Of a DNA stretch of 64,000 nucleotides, positions 1-11,552 are shown in pieces. The notes under the pieces were generated by a model. That model made no database searches. It had not been told where the DNA came from and saw nothing but the letters and a program-made list of their open reading frames with translations. This DNA is from Diphasiastrum complanatum (taxonomy: Eukaryota > Streptophyta > Lycopodiopsida > Lycopodiales > Lycopodiaceae), in NCBI GenBank assembly GCA_029204225.1, contig MU832164.1, positions 19,964-83,963 of the forward strand, in the 5' to 3' direction. The position numbers and the translations under genes are program-made. Positions within the stretch are counted from its first letter, which is position 1, and every line of letters starts with the position of its first letter.

Positions 1-14
1 GTAGCATCAAATGA

Positions 15-1001
15 CTATGACTCATCAAGCTTAGAAAGCTTTTTACCTGGTTCAATAAGAGTGTTTACTGGTTTGCAATCCTGCAACCTAAACTTGTGCA
101 GCAACTCTTTGACATACTTCACCTGTGTTAAACCCACTTCATGTCCTTTTTGCCACACTTCTACTCCAAGGCAGTAATGCATCAGGCTGAGATCTCTCAT
201 CTCAAATTGTTCCATGAGGTCTTTCTTGATCATGTCTATCATCTCTTGATTATTTCCCGTAATAGTCAAGTCATCAACATAAAGAGCAATCAAAGCAACC
301 ATACCATCAAAGCATAAGACATATAGATTTGGATCAGAATGTGTTCTCACCATCCCCTTTGAACGAAAGTAGGCATCAATCCTGCTATACCACGCACATG
401 GTGCTTGTTTAAGACCATAAAGCGCTTTCTTCAAGCGACATACTTTATTTTCTTGTCCTTTCATTACAAAGCCTTCAGGTTGATCCATGAACACTTCTTC
501 TTCTAACTCACCATTTAGAAAAGCAGATTTCACATCCATCTGATGCAAAGGCCAACCAAAATGTGAAGCTAAAGCAATAAGTAGACGTAGAGTATTCCAC
601 TTACAAACCAGCGCAAAGGTCTCCTCATAGTCAATGCCTTTGTTTTGTGCGTACCCTTTGAACACCAATCTTGCTTTGTGCTTTGCTATACTTTCATCTG
701 CATGGTACTTAGTGTTGTATACCCATTTGCAACCAATGGGTTTCTTGCTAACTGGTGGTTCTACTAAGTCCCATGTGCTATGCTTAGCAATTGACTCCAT
801 CTCCTCTCCCATGGCCTTGACCCAAATGTCATCATCCTTTGCTTCACCATAAGTCAAAGGTTCTTTGCTTTGAATAATGCTAGATAAAAGAGCATAATTT
901 GTTTCATACCTTTCAGGTAGTATCTTCTCTCTTGTTGATCTTGGTAGCTCTCCCTGGTTAGATGATCCTAGAAAGTCATCTATGTTGCGGCTCTCCATCA
1001 A
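15..1001 (-). CDS. copia reverse transcriptase, family E
   Basis: This is the longest open frame of the element, about 328 residues, and covers the Ty1/copia-type RT (RVT_2) that copies element RNA into cDNA in virus-like particles. Visible signs are the start-of-domain DIWVKAMGEEMESI, the GCKWVYNTKYHADESI block, HQMDVKSAFLNGELEEEVFM, LKKALYGLKQAPCAWYSRID, and the catalytic YVDD in ALYVDDLTITGNN. The linker LTQVKYVKELLHKF toward RNase H is present near the end. It stops at a termination codon near base 15, so RNase H is either in another frame or outside the window. Upstream it is separated by a frame break from 1062-1319. The domain looks undamaged, but expression from this broken polyprotein is doubtful. 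Confidence 0.9.
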   Translation of the reverse strand: MMESRNIDDFLGSSNQGELPRSTREKILPERYETNYALLSSIIQSKEPLTYGEAKDDDIWVKAMGEEMESIAKHSTWDLVEPPVSKKPIGCKWVYNTKYHADESIAKHKARLVFKGYAQNKGIDYEETFALVCKWNTLRLLIALASHFGWPLHQMDVKSAFLNGELEEEVFMDQPEGFVMKGQENKVCRLKKALYGLKQAPCAWYSRIDAYFRSKGMVRTHSDPNLYVLCFDGMVALIALYVDDLTITGNNQEMIDMIKKDLMEQFEMRDLSLMHYCLGVEVWQKGHEVGLTQVKYVKELLHKFRLQDCKPVNTLIEPGKKLSKLDES

Positions 1002-1061
1002 TCTCTCAAACCACTTAGGGAGCTTTTTGTCAGGTGATCGGCTTCCTGGTGAAAATGTATC

Positions 1062-1319
1062 TCACGGTACATCCATCTCCTTGCGTTTGTCACCTGCAAC
1101 TTCAATCCTTCTTGCACCAAAAGGTTTGTCCCTACCTCTCCAACCTATTTCTTGAGGTTGAGTAGTAGTATCTTGAGATGTATCCTCATGTTCATGACTC
1201 GGAAGGTCAATGAATGGATCATCATCAGGTGGTATCCTCACTATATCATCTTTCCCACTGGATGTGTCTATCTTCTCAGCATCCTCGTCTTCAGATTTCA
1301 GGGGTATAGTATGCTTCAC
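1062..1319 (-). pseudogene. copia integrase-RT linker
   Basis: An acidic, low-complexity stretch of 85 residues between integrase and RT (DIVRIPPDDDPFIDLPSHEHED). This spacer is variable in copia elements and no catalytic motif is expected. It is out of frame with the RT ORF at 15-1001. The bases between 1320 and 1773 hold the integrase C-terminal part in broken frames: the minus strand reads GCKAFVHIPKEERRK and CIFLGYDD-like motifs around 1550-1660. Confidence 0.7.
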
Positions 1320-1773
1320 TAAATCTGGAGGTATTACTTTCTGATCTGAATAATTCCAAGCGAATATGTGAGTATTGCATAGAACAAATGAAAAATAAAT
1401 AAATAAGACCTCTACACATGATAATCATGAGTCATGTTCCATCGATAAAATGCATGTCAAACTTAACATGCACTTCAGGTGTACAAACCGTAAACACCTA
1501 CTATTTCCCAATATATAATTTGTTTTCGACTGGATCAAAACATCTATAGCCCTTCACACGATCATCATATCCTAGGAATATGCACTTGATAGCTTTTACA
1601 TCAAGTTTACGTCTCTCTTCCTTGGGAATGTGTACAAAGGCCTTACATCCAAAGATTCGCAAGTGGTTCACCTTTGGCTTCTTCTTCGTGAATGCTTCCT
1701 CAGGTGTTATCTTTGGTATGGCAATGGTAGGACTTATATTTTGAAGATAGACTGTCGTGCCACATGCTTCTGA

Positions 1774-2585
1774 TCAAAAATCCTTTGGTAGTTTTATCTC
1801 AGCTAGCATAGATCTGGCACTTTCCACAATCGTACGATTTTTGCGCTTAGCTACACCATTGAGAGCAGGAGTATGAGCTTGCGTAAATTGTCTTTTAATC
1901 CCACATTGATCACAAAGATCATTAAAGTCATTAGACTTATACTCACCTCCACTATCTAATCTTAGGACTTTGATCTTCCTACCTGTCTGATTTTCGACCA
2001 AGTTTTTGAAGCTCTTGAAGTTATCAAATGCATCTGATTTCTTCTTCAAGAAGTAGATCCACGTCTTACGTGACATATCATCAATAAAGGTCATGAAATA
2101 GAAGACTTTACCTAAGGACATGGTCCTCATAGGCCCGCATAAATCTGTGTGGATTAAATCCAAGATGTTCTTTGCTCTTGCAACACCCCCTTTATTGAAC
2201 TTCTCTCGATGCTGCTTCCCATATACACAAGATTCGCACATCGATTTCAAGTGATCTTCTATGGTAGGCAATCCTGTTACCATCTCCAATTTTCTCATCA
2301 AACTAAGGCTTCCCAAGTTCAAGTGACCAAGCCTCTTGTGCCATAACTCAGTTTGCGAAGGAATGGACGATACAAGTCCATGTTGCCCCTTGATTGTAGC
2401 ATACAACTGTACAATTCTGTATTGGGCTCTCTTACTCCATCCGCAATAACATTGAACTTTTGGTTCGCATCCTTCACAAAGCAACGATCATGGACGAATT
2501 CTACTTTCAACTTTTGATCAGTAATGACTCCAACAGAAAGTAGATTTTTCTTCAAACCTGGTACGTAAAGTACCTCCCTGATCAT
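1774..2585 (-). pseudogene. copia integrase, catalytic Glu replaced by Lys
   Basis: Two overlapping frames (2319-2585 and 1774-2484) give the protease tail (VLYVPGLKKNLLSVG), the GAG-pre-integrase zinc motif (LWHKRLGHLN then CESCVYGK) and the integrase core. The first catalytic Asp is in IHTDLCGPM and the second in RLDSGGEYKS. The third position, normally Glu in NGVAERKNRT, reads NGVAKRKNRT here, a Glu-to-Lys change at about 1840-1850. Integrase joins cDNA to host DNA and needs this Glu, so the enzyme should be inactive. There is also a frameshift near 2400. Confidence 0.88.
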
Positions 2586-2634
2586 CCTCCTTTGCCATCA
2601 GGCAGTTGGATTGAAACTGTGCCTATCCCCTTGA

Positions 2635-3186
2635 TCATGCACACCTCACCATTTGCTTGTGAAACAGATGTTCCATTATCCAACACTTCAAACTACTGAA
2701 CCAATTCTTGTTACCAGTCATGTGTCTTGTGGCTCCGGAGTCAATATACCATGCTTGATCATCTTGATTAGATGACAATGCAGATATGAAGATGCTAGAG
2801 TCTTCAATCTCACCCTCATCGACAAGGTTACCTGCTTGTTTTGGCTTCCCCTTGTCTTGTTCCGCCAGGAATTTGCGACATTCACTCTTCCAATGGCTCT
2901 TTTTACCACAATGGAGGCACTTGCTTTTTTTCTTAGTTTTGCTGAAAGATCCCTCATCCTCCTGAGACTTGGCAAATTGCTGTTTAGACTTCTTCTTGCC
3001 CTTGCCCTTGCCTTGTTTTTGGCGTGTTGCAAGTGCCTGATCGTCAGTATTTTGACATCTAGCTTTCATCATTTCTCGTCGTTGCTCTTCCTGCATCAAG
3101 ATTCCTGTGAGCTCGTCAAAGTTGGCAATCTTTCTCATGATGCTATTCCGCTCACAAACATTTGATAGGATTCTGCAATGCCGCAT
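2635..3186 (-). pseudogene. copia gag C-terminus, zinc knuckle and protease start
   Basis: The 183-residue frame has a Lys-rich basic region, a CCHC zinc knuckle (CLHCGKKSHWKSEC, spacing CX2CX4HX4C) that binds element RNA, and the aspartic protease active site in AWYIDSGATRHMTG. It follows the Gag capsid part at 3311-3646 with a frame break between about 3190 and 3310, and runs into the integrase region through a second break. Recognition is by motif order; the protein is not intact. Confidence 0.88.
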
Positions 3187-3310
3187 AATGCATTATGCAC
3201 CAGCTCCACATCACGTATGCGCTCACCAATAGAATGCAGTTCATCTCTCATTGGCTTGATTCTGGTCATGTACGTCTGAATGTGCTCTCCTTATTCCATG
3301 CGGGCACTAT

Positions 3311-3646
3311 TCAACTTTGACTCAGAAACATGATTCTTGACGGATTTGACGTCTCGAACTGCTCCTTTAGCACATCCCATGCCTGTCTGGGTGTAATAGC
3401 ATCACAAATGTGGGTAATGATGTGATCCTTCACTGACAATTTAATGAAGGTCAAAGCTTTCCTCATCTTTTTGTCAAACACTTTGATGTCTGCTTCATTT
3501 GGCGGCCTTCTCTCATCACCTGTGACGACTTCCCACAAATCTTTCTCCATCAGTATGTTTTTCATTTTGAATTTCCACACTGCATAGTTGGAAATCTCGT
3601 CCAATTTGCTACTTTCACTCAAAATGGACTCTCCCATGTTTGCCAT
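3311..3646 (-). pseudogene. copia Gag N-terminal half (UBN2-type)
   Basis: The frame opens with MANMGES and contains NYAVWKFKMKNILMEKDLW and AWDVLKEQFETSN, the typical start of plant copia Gag, which forms the virus-like particle. It is the first coding segment after the leader. The rest of the capsid domain (MTRIKPMRDELHSIGERIRD) can be read around 3190-3300 in another frame, so a frameshift interrupts Gag near 3310. Confidence 0.87.
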
Positions 3647-5251
3647 TGCAAAACTGCTTGAAACTTCTGCCTTAGGCTAAGAACAGTATGCCGAAGTCAA
3701 CAGTGATGTCAGAAGTTGAAAATAATGACCTGCACTTTTTTCTTACCAGGCCACTCGCCGCCAATTTGAAAGCCAAATCGGCGTCGCCTTCCGAAATGCA
3801 CTCAGTCGTCAACTTCCAACAACGTGCCCAGTGGAATGGTAAAACCACTTCTGGCGTACTCCGAACACTTTCTCCACTGCAATCACTCTGTTTTGCTATA
3901 CCATACTTGCAGGTACAGTCCGAGTGCCCTTCGTTTGGAGGTTAAAGCCTTTCGTTTGGGTCAAAACGGGCAAAGGACCCAAAAATAGGGACTTTTCTAG
4001 TTTTTGAACTGTTTCTTCACCTTGAAGAAACTTCACTCTTCACTTGTGAAGGGACCCAACTCAACTTTCAGTATGAAATTTTTTAATGAAGTTGAAGGCC
4101 AGAATGCACTTCACTTCTTCAAGGCCCTGTTCAAAGCTCATCCAATGGCTGAACCAAATCTTGTGGTCCAAATTTCTTTCCCATCATAGATTCTGGACCG
4201 TCGATTCATTTGACACCTCATCCAAAGGTCCAAACTGCATCTGGGCATCGAACCATGCTCCTACAGTCGCTATGGTCTTTGATACACTAAGCTGACTATT
4301 GCGTTGGGCGTGCGAACAGCCCACGACCTCTCTGCCTGCGGCCGCGCCTCCCTTCTCTGAAAATTATCAGATCAAACTCTCCTATGAATCGTTTTGAGCA
4401 CGATCTAAGGCCTGGAGCAGGGTCGCCCTACTGAATCCAAGACTATAGAGTGTTCAGTCAAGAAATTCCGTGGAGAAACGGTGATTTTAGCTCAACTTGA
4501 CAAAGTGGCTTTTTTCACCTTTTTACCGCAAATCTGCTAGGTTAACTATCTGGAGACAAATCTCTGACATAAACCTCAGAATCTCTCCATGGCTGGTTGA
4601 CAATATGATTAGCTTCCTTCATGTCCTTACGGCATCCAAAACGGTGTGCAAACAGCGAAGAAATCACCAATTATGTATAAAAACCGTAACCCCAAGCCCG
4701 GTTTCAATTTTCAACTGGCTTCGAAATTGTCAATTTTTCACCAGATTTTTCCCTGTCTGATGCTATGCACAAGCTAATAATCCCTCTGCTGAGCTTAGCA
4801 AGTCTCTATAAATTAGAAACTGTGCACCAGTGCTTCTCTTTCCATCTTCAATCCGTCGTAAAACCTCGAACTCTCAGAAGACAGTTCTCCCGAAGCTCTC
4901 TTCAACGGCGACACTGTATAGTGTACACTCCCTGTACGGCTCTGATACCAGCTTAGAATTTGCTTTGCACAGGAACACAGATCATGCTACACAGTAACAC
5001 AGACATAAAACACTCTCCTCTGCAAGCTCACACAGCAACTGTATTTCACAAAATGAAATTACAATGTACATATAGTTGTTCACTCAGGCAACCCATGCAT
5101 GACCCAGGTTGTCGTTGGCGGGACGCGTGTCCCGTCAACTTGCCTTGTGACGAGGCCAACTGATCCTTATCCACCGATAGGACCCGTAGTACAGTAACAC
5201 AGTGATTCTAACTTTAATTCTAACTCAAACAAGCTTGCTACAGATCCGGTA
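3647..5251 (-). other. untranslated leader of family E
   Basis: About 1.6 kb between the primer site and the gag start. I see no conserved protein in either strand. Long leaders of this kind are known in plant copia elements. The local GC rises near 4310-4360. Confidence 0.6.
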
Positions 5252-5263
5252 TCTCTGATACCA
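5252..5263 (-). promoter_or_regulatory. primer binding site, initiator Met tRNA
   Basis: The plus strand reads TCTCTGATACCA directly before the LTR start TGTAGG. Its complement begins TGGTATCAGAG, the 3' end complement of plant initiator Met tRNA used to prime minus-strand cDNA. Confidence 0.9.
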
Positions 5264-5714
5264 TGTAGGAAAGCAAGAGTCAAGCCACCAAGATCTAGTT
5301 ATCAATCAATCTCCACAGAAAACAAGAGAGAAGAGGCTGGGTGCCCAACTCTAAGAGAGAGAGAGAGAGAAAACAACAACAAGAGCAATGGAGAGCAATG
5401 CTTAGCCAAACTGTATTAAATGGAATACACAATGAGCATCTAAGTACTCTACCTGGATGTGGCCAAATGACACCAAACCCTAAGGTTAACGACTTACTAA
5501 TATAGGGCACCCCCAAAAGTCAAGATAGGGCCCCTAAACAAAATTAGACCTCTAAGGACCCACGAGTCAGTACATGACCAAAATTGGGTCCAACTGAACT
5601 TAAGACAAACTTAAGATGGCCTAAATAACTAAATACCCATGGTTACACAAATCTCGACCTTTTGGGTCAAAGTAACCTCTGGATTAACTTTAGCATAGTC
5701 ATTTATTTCTAACA
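5264..5714 (-). repeat. 5' LTR of family E
   Basis: A 451-bp LTR starting TGTAGGAAAG and ending TTTCTAACA on the plus strand. It is nearly collinear with 61914-62360, including the Leu/Gly-free block GACCTTTTGGGTCAAAGTAA and a short (GA)n tract at 5346-5370. It abuts the primer site, so in element orientation it is the 5' LTR and should hold the promoter. Confidence 0.92.
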
Positions 5715-6284
5715 ATGAGCATGTTGTTCATGTACCATCGCTAGCTCACTCATTTGCTTACTCAATCTCCATCTCAAATCGAGTTTGCAGCCATACCTTA
5801 TCAGGCATGTCTTTGCTGTTTACTGCATCTCTGTTTGCTACTGTTACAAACTCTTATATCTATCACCTCTTTAATATATCATCACTCAATACTCTTTGTC
5901 CAACCTGGGTTAGTTATCACAAAACTTTAGAAACATATTATTTAGTTCCTCCTTTAGAAACATATCATGTAGTTTCATCCATTCTCTATGTCATCAAAGA
6001 GACTAATTTATCACGATTCTGGACATAATGAGGAGGCTTCTTTGAAAAGCCTGTACTCAGAGTTGTCAACTTATTACCCAAATAAAATTCAGCGTTCATG
6101 GTTGGAAACAAATTCTTTTTTGGATATGCAGAATTTTCTTGGTGGTTGGTTGGATTTTATGACCTTTGTAGCCTCAATATGGCATTTTTAAGCCATGACA
6201 AGCTTGCTGATGCTTTTGTGTTGAGTTTTTCGTCCATAAATCTATTTATTTTGACCAACAAAATGGGTCCTCTAGGAGCTCTCT
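5715..6284. other. unassigned spacer
   Basis: No family-level match seen. Short frames on the plus strand (5807-6191) lack recognisable motifs. Confidence 0.4.
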
Positions 6285-7370
6285 GCCTTGGACCCTCATA
6301 TTGTTTGTAGTCACCCTGGAAAGATTACCCTTGAAAAATGACGTCAACAAACATTCTCATTACCTTTGGCAACTTCAATCTACATCTTCAATTGTGGCAT
6401 AGCATTGAAACATCTCTATTTTGCAGTATCTTCTTTGGCAGCTTTAGTTCTATGGTGGAACTTTCTAACATCTTCAATTTTGTCTCATTTTTTACCACCA
6501 ACTTCATTCTGTGCAACATTTTCCACTTTTGATGGTCATCTCTATTAACAACAATTAGGACACTTTCTTTTGTGAGTCAAGGATATAGGCAGTTGCTTTG
6601 AGCCTTGTGACCCAACCCACCACTAGTCAAAGCTATTTGTTATTTCAAAAATTTATTCCAATTTCCAACCTCCAAATGAGCCTACTTTCATTGGTGCTCT
6701 GCAGGATTCTCATCAGCCACACAGCTCAGCACTTTGCATAAGCTGCTAAAAGAATTGTTGTTGATTTTGTCAACGTTTTAGACATGCAAGTTACTAGCTT
6801 TTGAAGACTTGACCTCCATCTATTGCATATAACAAGTGTATCCTTTCTGGTTACTATCAGTCAGCATTATAAGCCCGTGTTAACTACATTTATCATTACA
6901 ATATGTTCTGCGACTTCAATCTCAAAATGGACTCGCTCCTTATTCTTTTGCTCCCAAGCTCTTCTTAAAACTATCATATTTTTTCTCTTTGAAAAATCTT
7001 ATGAACGTTTTTATTCTTACTTTAGAAGAAATCAATTGTCTTCTTGATAATATTTGTGCTCATCTTGCTGGTGTTTACAGGTTCCTTTCATAGCAGAGCT
7101 TCTCCACGTGGACCATGTTAGCAGATCTAGAATCTGCAAAAATGGGCTTTGCGAGTGTAATTCTAAAGGAAACAGTGCCTCACTAAATGGACAGCCTTGT
7201 TGCTTCAAAGGCTGTCCATATGTATCATCTAGTTGTCCAGACAAACTTTTGGTTTACTAGCACAACTTTCTTGTTCTGGGAATGGGATTTGTCTGAATTC
7301 AACTGGACAATGCAGTTGCTTTGAAGGTAAATAATGATCTATACTATTCCAAGCTATGCTAGTGACCATA
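6285..7370 (+). repeat. dispersed repeat X, copy 1
   Basis: Collinear with 59850-61100 in the same orientation. Shared blocks include GTTTGTAGTCACCCTGGAA, AACATTCTCATTACCTTTGG, AGTTCTATGGTGGAACTTTC, CAGCTCAGCACTTTGCA and AACTGGACAATGCAGTTGC. The copies differ by many substitutions and small indels. Two blocks that begin right after pyrimidine-rich tracts ending in CAG (near 6703 and 7080) could be old exon pieces, but no protein family is recognisable. Element class is unknown. Confidence 0.75.
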
Positions 7371-8282
7371 CTTTTATTGAGCGAGTCTATGTACTGGAGC
7401 AAAAAAATTTCAGTTTGCTAGCTAATAATACAGATCCATTGAATATTTTTCCACTAAGCTGATTAGAACAAATTGCTAGTTTTTGTTTGATTTTCCATAA
7501 AATTAGCTTTGAATCTTAATCTTTGACATGCCATGACTGAGGAATGTTTCCATGTGAATGTTAAAGAGAACTAGGGGATAATAGACCAAGTCAAATTTAA
7601 AGTGATGTAGCAAAGAAAAAAAATGCATTTATTATAAACTATCCTTCAACAAGTTGTGAGCTTAAAATATTGATGCCTTTGACACACGAATGATAGCAAC
7701 ATTTGGCATACCAACAAACCAATAAAAATGTAGATGTTCTTTTGAAAGTATTTGATATTGCTAAATGATACCCATTTAAAAACCTTTAGTTTTGTTGCAC
7801 TCACTAAAATTCACGATTTATATTAAAATCACTTCGAATGTTGAGAATATTTAGAATAAAAGAGAGCATTTCTCTATGATAAATCAACCAACCCAGCACT
7901 TTGCTTTTATGTGTACAACTAATATGCTATGACTAACTAGCATGGCTAATAAGCTAATTTGAGATTTTTACCAAGTGCTTCCAATAATGCCTTGTGCTCA
8001 GTTGGCTTTTGCAAGACTAAAACTTCAATTCCATCTTTCACAAGCTTTCTCCATCTGCTGAGTGTGTACAACACAAAAATGAAAACTAATTTTCAACAAT
8101 CGATGATGGAGTTGATAATTCACATGCTGAAAGAGTCCTTAAATGTCTTTTTTACAGACCAAAACCTATCCACAATACTGTGTCTTGCTAAAAACCACAA
8201 AACATAGGTCACTGCTGGATTATTAGTTGCTTATGATTAAAAAGGCTTTTTGTGTGCACTCATCATTGTAATTTTTTGCTCG
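7371..8282. other. AT-rich spacer
   Basis: No coding motif, LTR end or tRNA signal seen. The 82-residue frame at 7959-8207 has no recognisable motif. Homology to the second copy of repeat X probably continues to about 7580. Confidence 0.4.
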
Positions 8283-8287
8283 ACTAA

Positions 8288-8762
8288 TGTAGGAAATAGA
8301 AGCCTAAGGATCCAGAATCTTAACTATTCAATCACACAAAGCATTCTCAAAAGAAAGAAATGGCTAGAAACCCTCTTGTAGAAACTTGTGGACAGTCAAG
8401 GAGAATAGTTAGTATTGCTTACAAAAGTGTCTCATACAAATGGGATGCACACATATATATAGTCCAAGATGACTATCTAACTTCATGACTATTGGCTATC
8501 CAACTACTTGACTATTGACTATCCAACTTTCTATAAGTTACATAAAAAGAATAAGGTACCTCTAATATGTCAAGTTGGGGTACTTAATGTCACAATTAGG
8601 CCTAGTGGACCCATGAGTCCCTACCAAGTTAATTTCATACTAACTTAGCTAACTCTAAGTTTAGTAGGCCTAACATAATAAATGACCATGGTTACACAAC
8701 TCTTGACCTTTTGGGTCAAAGTAACCTATGGTAATGTAAGCAATTCCATTTACATTCCAACA
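8288..8762 (-). repeat. 3' LTR of element D
   Basis: A 475-bp LTR from TGTAGGAAATAG to CATTCCAACA. It is followed by CCCTCCTTAAATGG, the complement of a polypurine tract. It matches 10976-11453 closely, with differences such as GGGGACCC-type single bases and an AGAGAG insertion in the other copy. Confidence 0.93.
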
Positions 8763-8879
8763 CCCTCCTTAAATGGAAATGCATAACATAACATGAAGTA
8801 ACTTTTCGAAAGAGAAAATGCAACTTGCTGTCCGAACTTCATGTCGCCAAATAAACTTCGCACCGAAGTAGTCAAAATC

Positions 8880-10625
8880 TCATCCCCAATCATGTCCAAC
8901 ATATAAAAGGAAAAGAATGCGTACTAATGAAGCATCAAGTCGAAGGGTGAGGATTTGCATGCTCCATCTGAAGTAGGAAACCAACATAAACTCGTTAATA
9001 AGTCGAAACATGGACTTATAATCCATTATAGGCTCCCACATCACTCGAAGAAACTTCTTACCATAAGGACAATGAAAAAGAGTACCAAACTCTTTTGGCA
9101 TCACATCCTCCCGAACCTTACCATCAATGACTTGCTCACATTGAATAGGCAATGTACCAACATCATGATGAAGAGTAAGTGTAGAACCAAAAAAATCAGC
9201 AAGAGGTACTGATTTTAAAGAGGCATATGCCTTTCCTTCATAGTAAGACATTTCTTTGTTGTCTTGCAAAGTCTCCAATAGCCGACAAGGAACTGTTATG
9301 GGCTGTTCAACACTTTGCTGCCCAAAAAGTTTCCAACATGGTCCATGTTGTCCATAATCTTCCGCAGGCCGTTCCCGAAGCATAATGGACTGCTCATGAT
9401 GTAAAATAGGTTGTAAATGGCCAAGACAAGATGACTGAACCTGATGTTCATCAACGTCTTCATCATAAAAATTTGGCAAACTATCAAGAGATGCATCAAT
9501 GATGGCGTCATCATAACTGTCCCTCGAAGAGGCATGGGATGACATAGAAGATTCTTCAAGTAATTAAAATTTTTCTCCAAACAAATTCTCGCTCTTAACA
9601 CTTTGAACAAAAGTACTAATTGACACATGTTGATTCCCTCCTCGATTAGTACAACATGCTTTTAAAGAGTGCTCGAATTTTTCAGCCTTTGCCAAAACAT
9701 CAAATTGAAAAGGTTTAGTATGAAACTTTTCACTAATGCATCCATCATATGCATCAACTTGCGGTGACTTGAAAAAAGGAAATTGTTTCAACATCTGCTC
9801 AATGTATTGTTGTTGAGAGATGAAGATTCTAGCCCCATGTGAAAGATTAACAAGAACCCAAGTGTGGTTCTTCACGAGTGAGTTGTACTCCTCTTGCATC
9901 GCATCCTCCCAACATATTACTCATTTGGCTTGTTCATAAAAAAACAGGTTCTATTACACCATCCTCAAAAGAAGCAAGAGCAAAATCAAAAAAATCAGCA
10001 AATTCTACCAATTTAGTAGAGGCATGAGTTTTCCCTTCATAGAAATGATCCACTATGTTGTCTTGCAAAGTCTGCAACAACCATTTAGGGACTGGTTTGG
10101 GCTGTCCAACAGCCTTACCTTTGTCAACACTTTGTTGTTCAAAGTGTTCCGAACTTGGACCTTGCTGTTTAATGTTTTCCGAACTTGGACCTTGCTGTCC
10201 AATGTCTTCAACGGGCTGCTGTTCACCATAAATAGGTTCTTCTTGATGAACTATGGCCTGCAAAATTGAAGTAGTGGACTATCCACTAAAAGTTGATGGC
10301 AGTCCCTTCTCTTCATGATATGAGTGGGCGCAACATCATAGGAGGTCTTTTCATGAAAATGAGTATCACGACTCACTATGATTTTATTAGTATCCATTTT
10401 AAACAACCTATAGCCCTTGCTTTCGCTACTATAGCCAACAAATATGCATTTAACTCCTTTATCATCAAGCTTGGTTCTTAGCTTATCGGGAATGAAAGCA
10501 TAAGTTGTGCAACCAAAGATGCGTAAGTGAAAAACAGTAGGCTTCTTACCATACCAAATTTCATAAGGAGTTAATACCTTCAAGGCTTTAGTAGGACACT
10601 GATTACTAATGTAAGCCGCAAAATC
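8880..10625 (-). pseudogene. scrambled copia pol remnant in element D
   Basis: From the 5' side (10625 downward): an integrase C-terminus (NQCPTKALKVLTPYEIWYGK, HLRIFGCTTYAFIPDKLRTK, GVKCIFVGYSSESKGYRLF), then a Gln-rich linker (9934-10263, with the repeated QQGPSSE motif). Next is an RT start fused straight to the RT-RNase H connector (MQEEYNSLVKNHTWVLV joined to ISQQQYIEQMLKQF, 9564-9899). The linker then appears a second time (8880-9545; LLETLQDNKEMSYYEGKAYA compares with LLQTLQDNIVDHFYEGKTHA). The RT catalytic core is missing. The repeated linker suggests template switching during reverse transcription. No single function can be assigned. Confidence 0.8.
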
Positions 10626-10963
10626 TATTCGAAGGGCAACAACCTCAAAGCCGAAATTATGAGCACAATAGATTGTAATACTCCATATGCAATTTGCTCA
10701 ATAAGTAATGAAATAGGTGGCTGATTTTTGCACAAAAAACAGAATGCTCACAAATAGGTAGACTTCTGATGAAGCCAAAACCAAAACCAGAAATTTGTGG
10801 CTAAAAAAAGTGCACACTATGTGCATATAAAGCTAATAGTAGCACCCTACTCCAAGCTCACCAACAGGAAAATTTCAGCAAGAAATGTGTCCAAAACTAC
10901 CAAAAGGGGAAGAAGATAGCTTCCTATTGGGCGCCCTCCTGCAAACAATATGATCACCTGAAG

Positions 10964-10975
10964 ACTCTGATACCA
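10964..10975 (-). promoter_or_regulatory. primer binding site of element D
   Basis: The plus strand reads GACTCTGATACCA next to the right LTR. Its complement TGGTATCAGAG matches plant initiator Met tRNA. Confidence 0.88.
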
Positions 10976-11453
10976 TATAGGAAATAGAAGCCTAAGGATC
11001 CAGAATCTTAACTATTCAATCACACAAAGCATTCTCAAAAGAAAGAGAGAGATGGCTAGAATCCTCTTGTAGAAACTTGTGGACAGCCAAGGAGAATAGT
11101 CAATATTGCTTACAAAAGTGTCTCATACAAATGGGATGCACACATATATATAGTCCAAGATGACTATCTAACTTCATGACTATTGACTATCCAACTACTT
11201 GACTATCGACTATCCAATTTTATATAAGTTACATAGAAATAATAAGGTACCTCCAATATGTCAAGTTGGGGTACTTAATGTCACAATTAGGCCTAGTGGA
11301 CCCATGAGTCTCTACCAAGTTTATTTCATACTAACTTAGCTAACTGTAAGTTTAGTAGGCCTAATATAATAAATGGCCATGGTTACACAACTCTCGACCT
11401 TTTGGGTCAAAGTAACCTATGGTACTGTAAGCAATTCCATTTACATTCCAACA
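10976..11453 (-). repeat. 5' LTR of element D
   Basis: A 478-bp LTR. Its first bases are TATAGG where the other copy has TGTAGG, a G-to-A change in the terminal dinucleotide. It ends CATTCCAACA and is followed by the target copy ACTAA. Confidence 0.93.
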
Positions 11454-11552
11454 ACTAATATCTTGAAGGAAGAAACTTTTTCTTAAAGACCTCACCACCA
11501 CGATGTAATAGCAAATGCCAATCAAATTTGGCTAATCCATCATAATGTCTTC

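Larger units (their letters stand above)
1..5714 (-). mobile_element. Ty1/copia element, family E, left end outside window
   Basis: Read on the minus strand the order is LTR (5714-5264), primer site (5263-5252), a 1.6-kb leader, gag, zinc knuckle, protease, integrase, reverse transcriptase, which is the Ty1/copia order. RNase H and the 3' LTR would lie left of base 1. A second copy of the same LTR occurs at 61914-62360. Coding parts are split into several frames, so this copy is probably dead. The right flank has no partner to test for a target-site duplication. Confidence 0.93.
8283..11458 (-). mobile_element. chimeric non-autonomous copia element D with target duplication
   Basis: Two LTRs (8288-8762 and 10976-11453) flank a 2.2-kb interior. 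The 5-bp duplication ACTAA is at 8283-8287 and 11454-11458. A polypurine tract lies beside the left LTR and a Met-tRNA primer site beside the right one, so the element is on the minus strand. The interior has only an integrase tail and a scrambled linker/RT remnant. Gag, protease, the integrase core and most of RT are absent, so it must have moved using proteins from another element. The intact duplication shows that the deleted form itself probably inserted. Confidence 0.92.

Noticed and set aside
7032-7260. Overlapping frames on both strands near 7054
   Set aside because: They are within repeat X, not conserved as full frames in copy 2.
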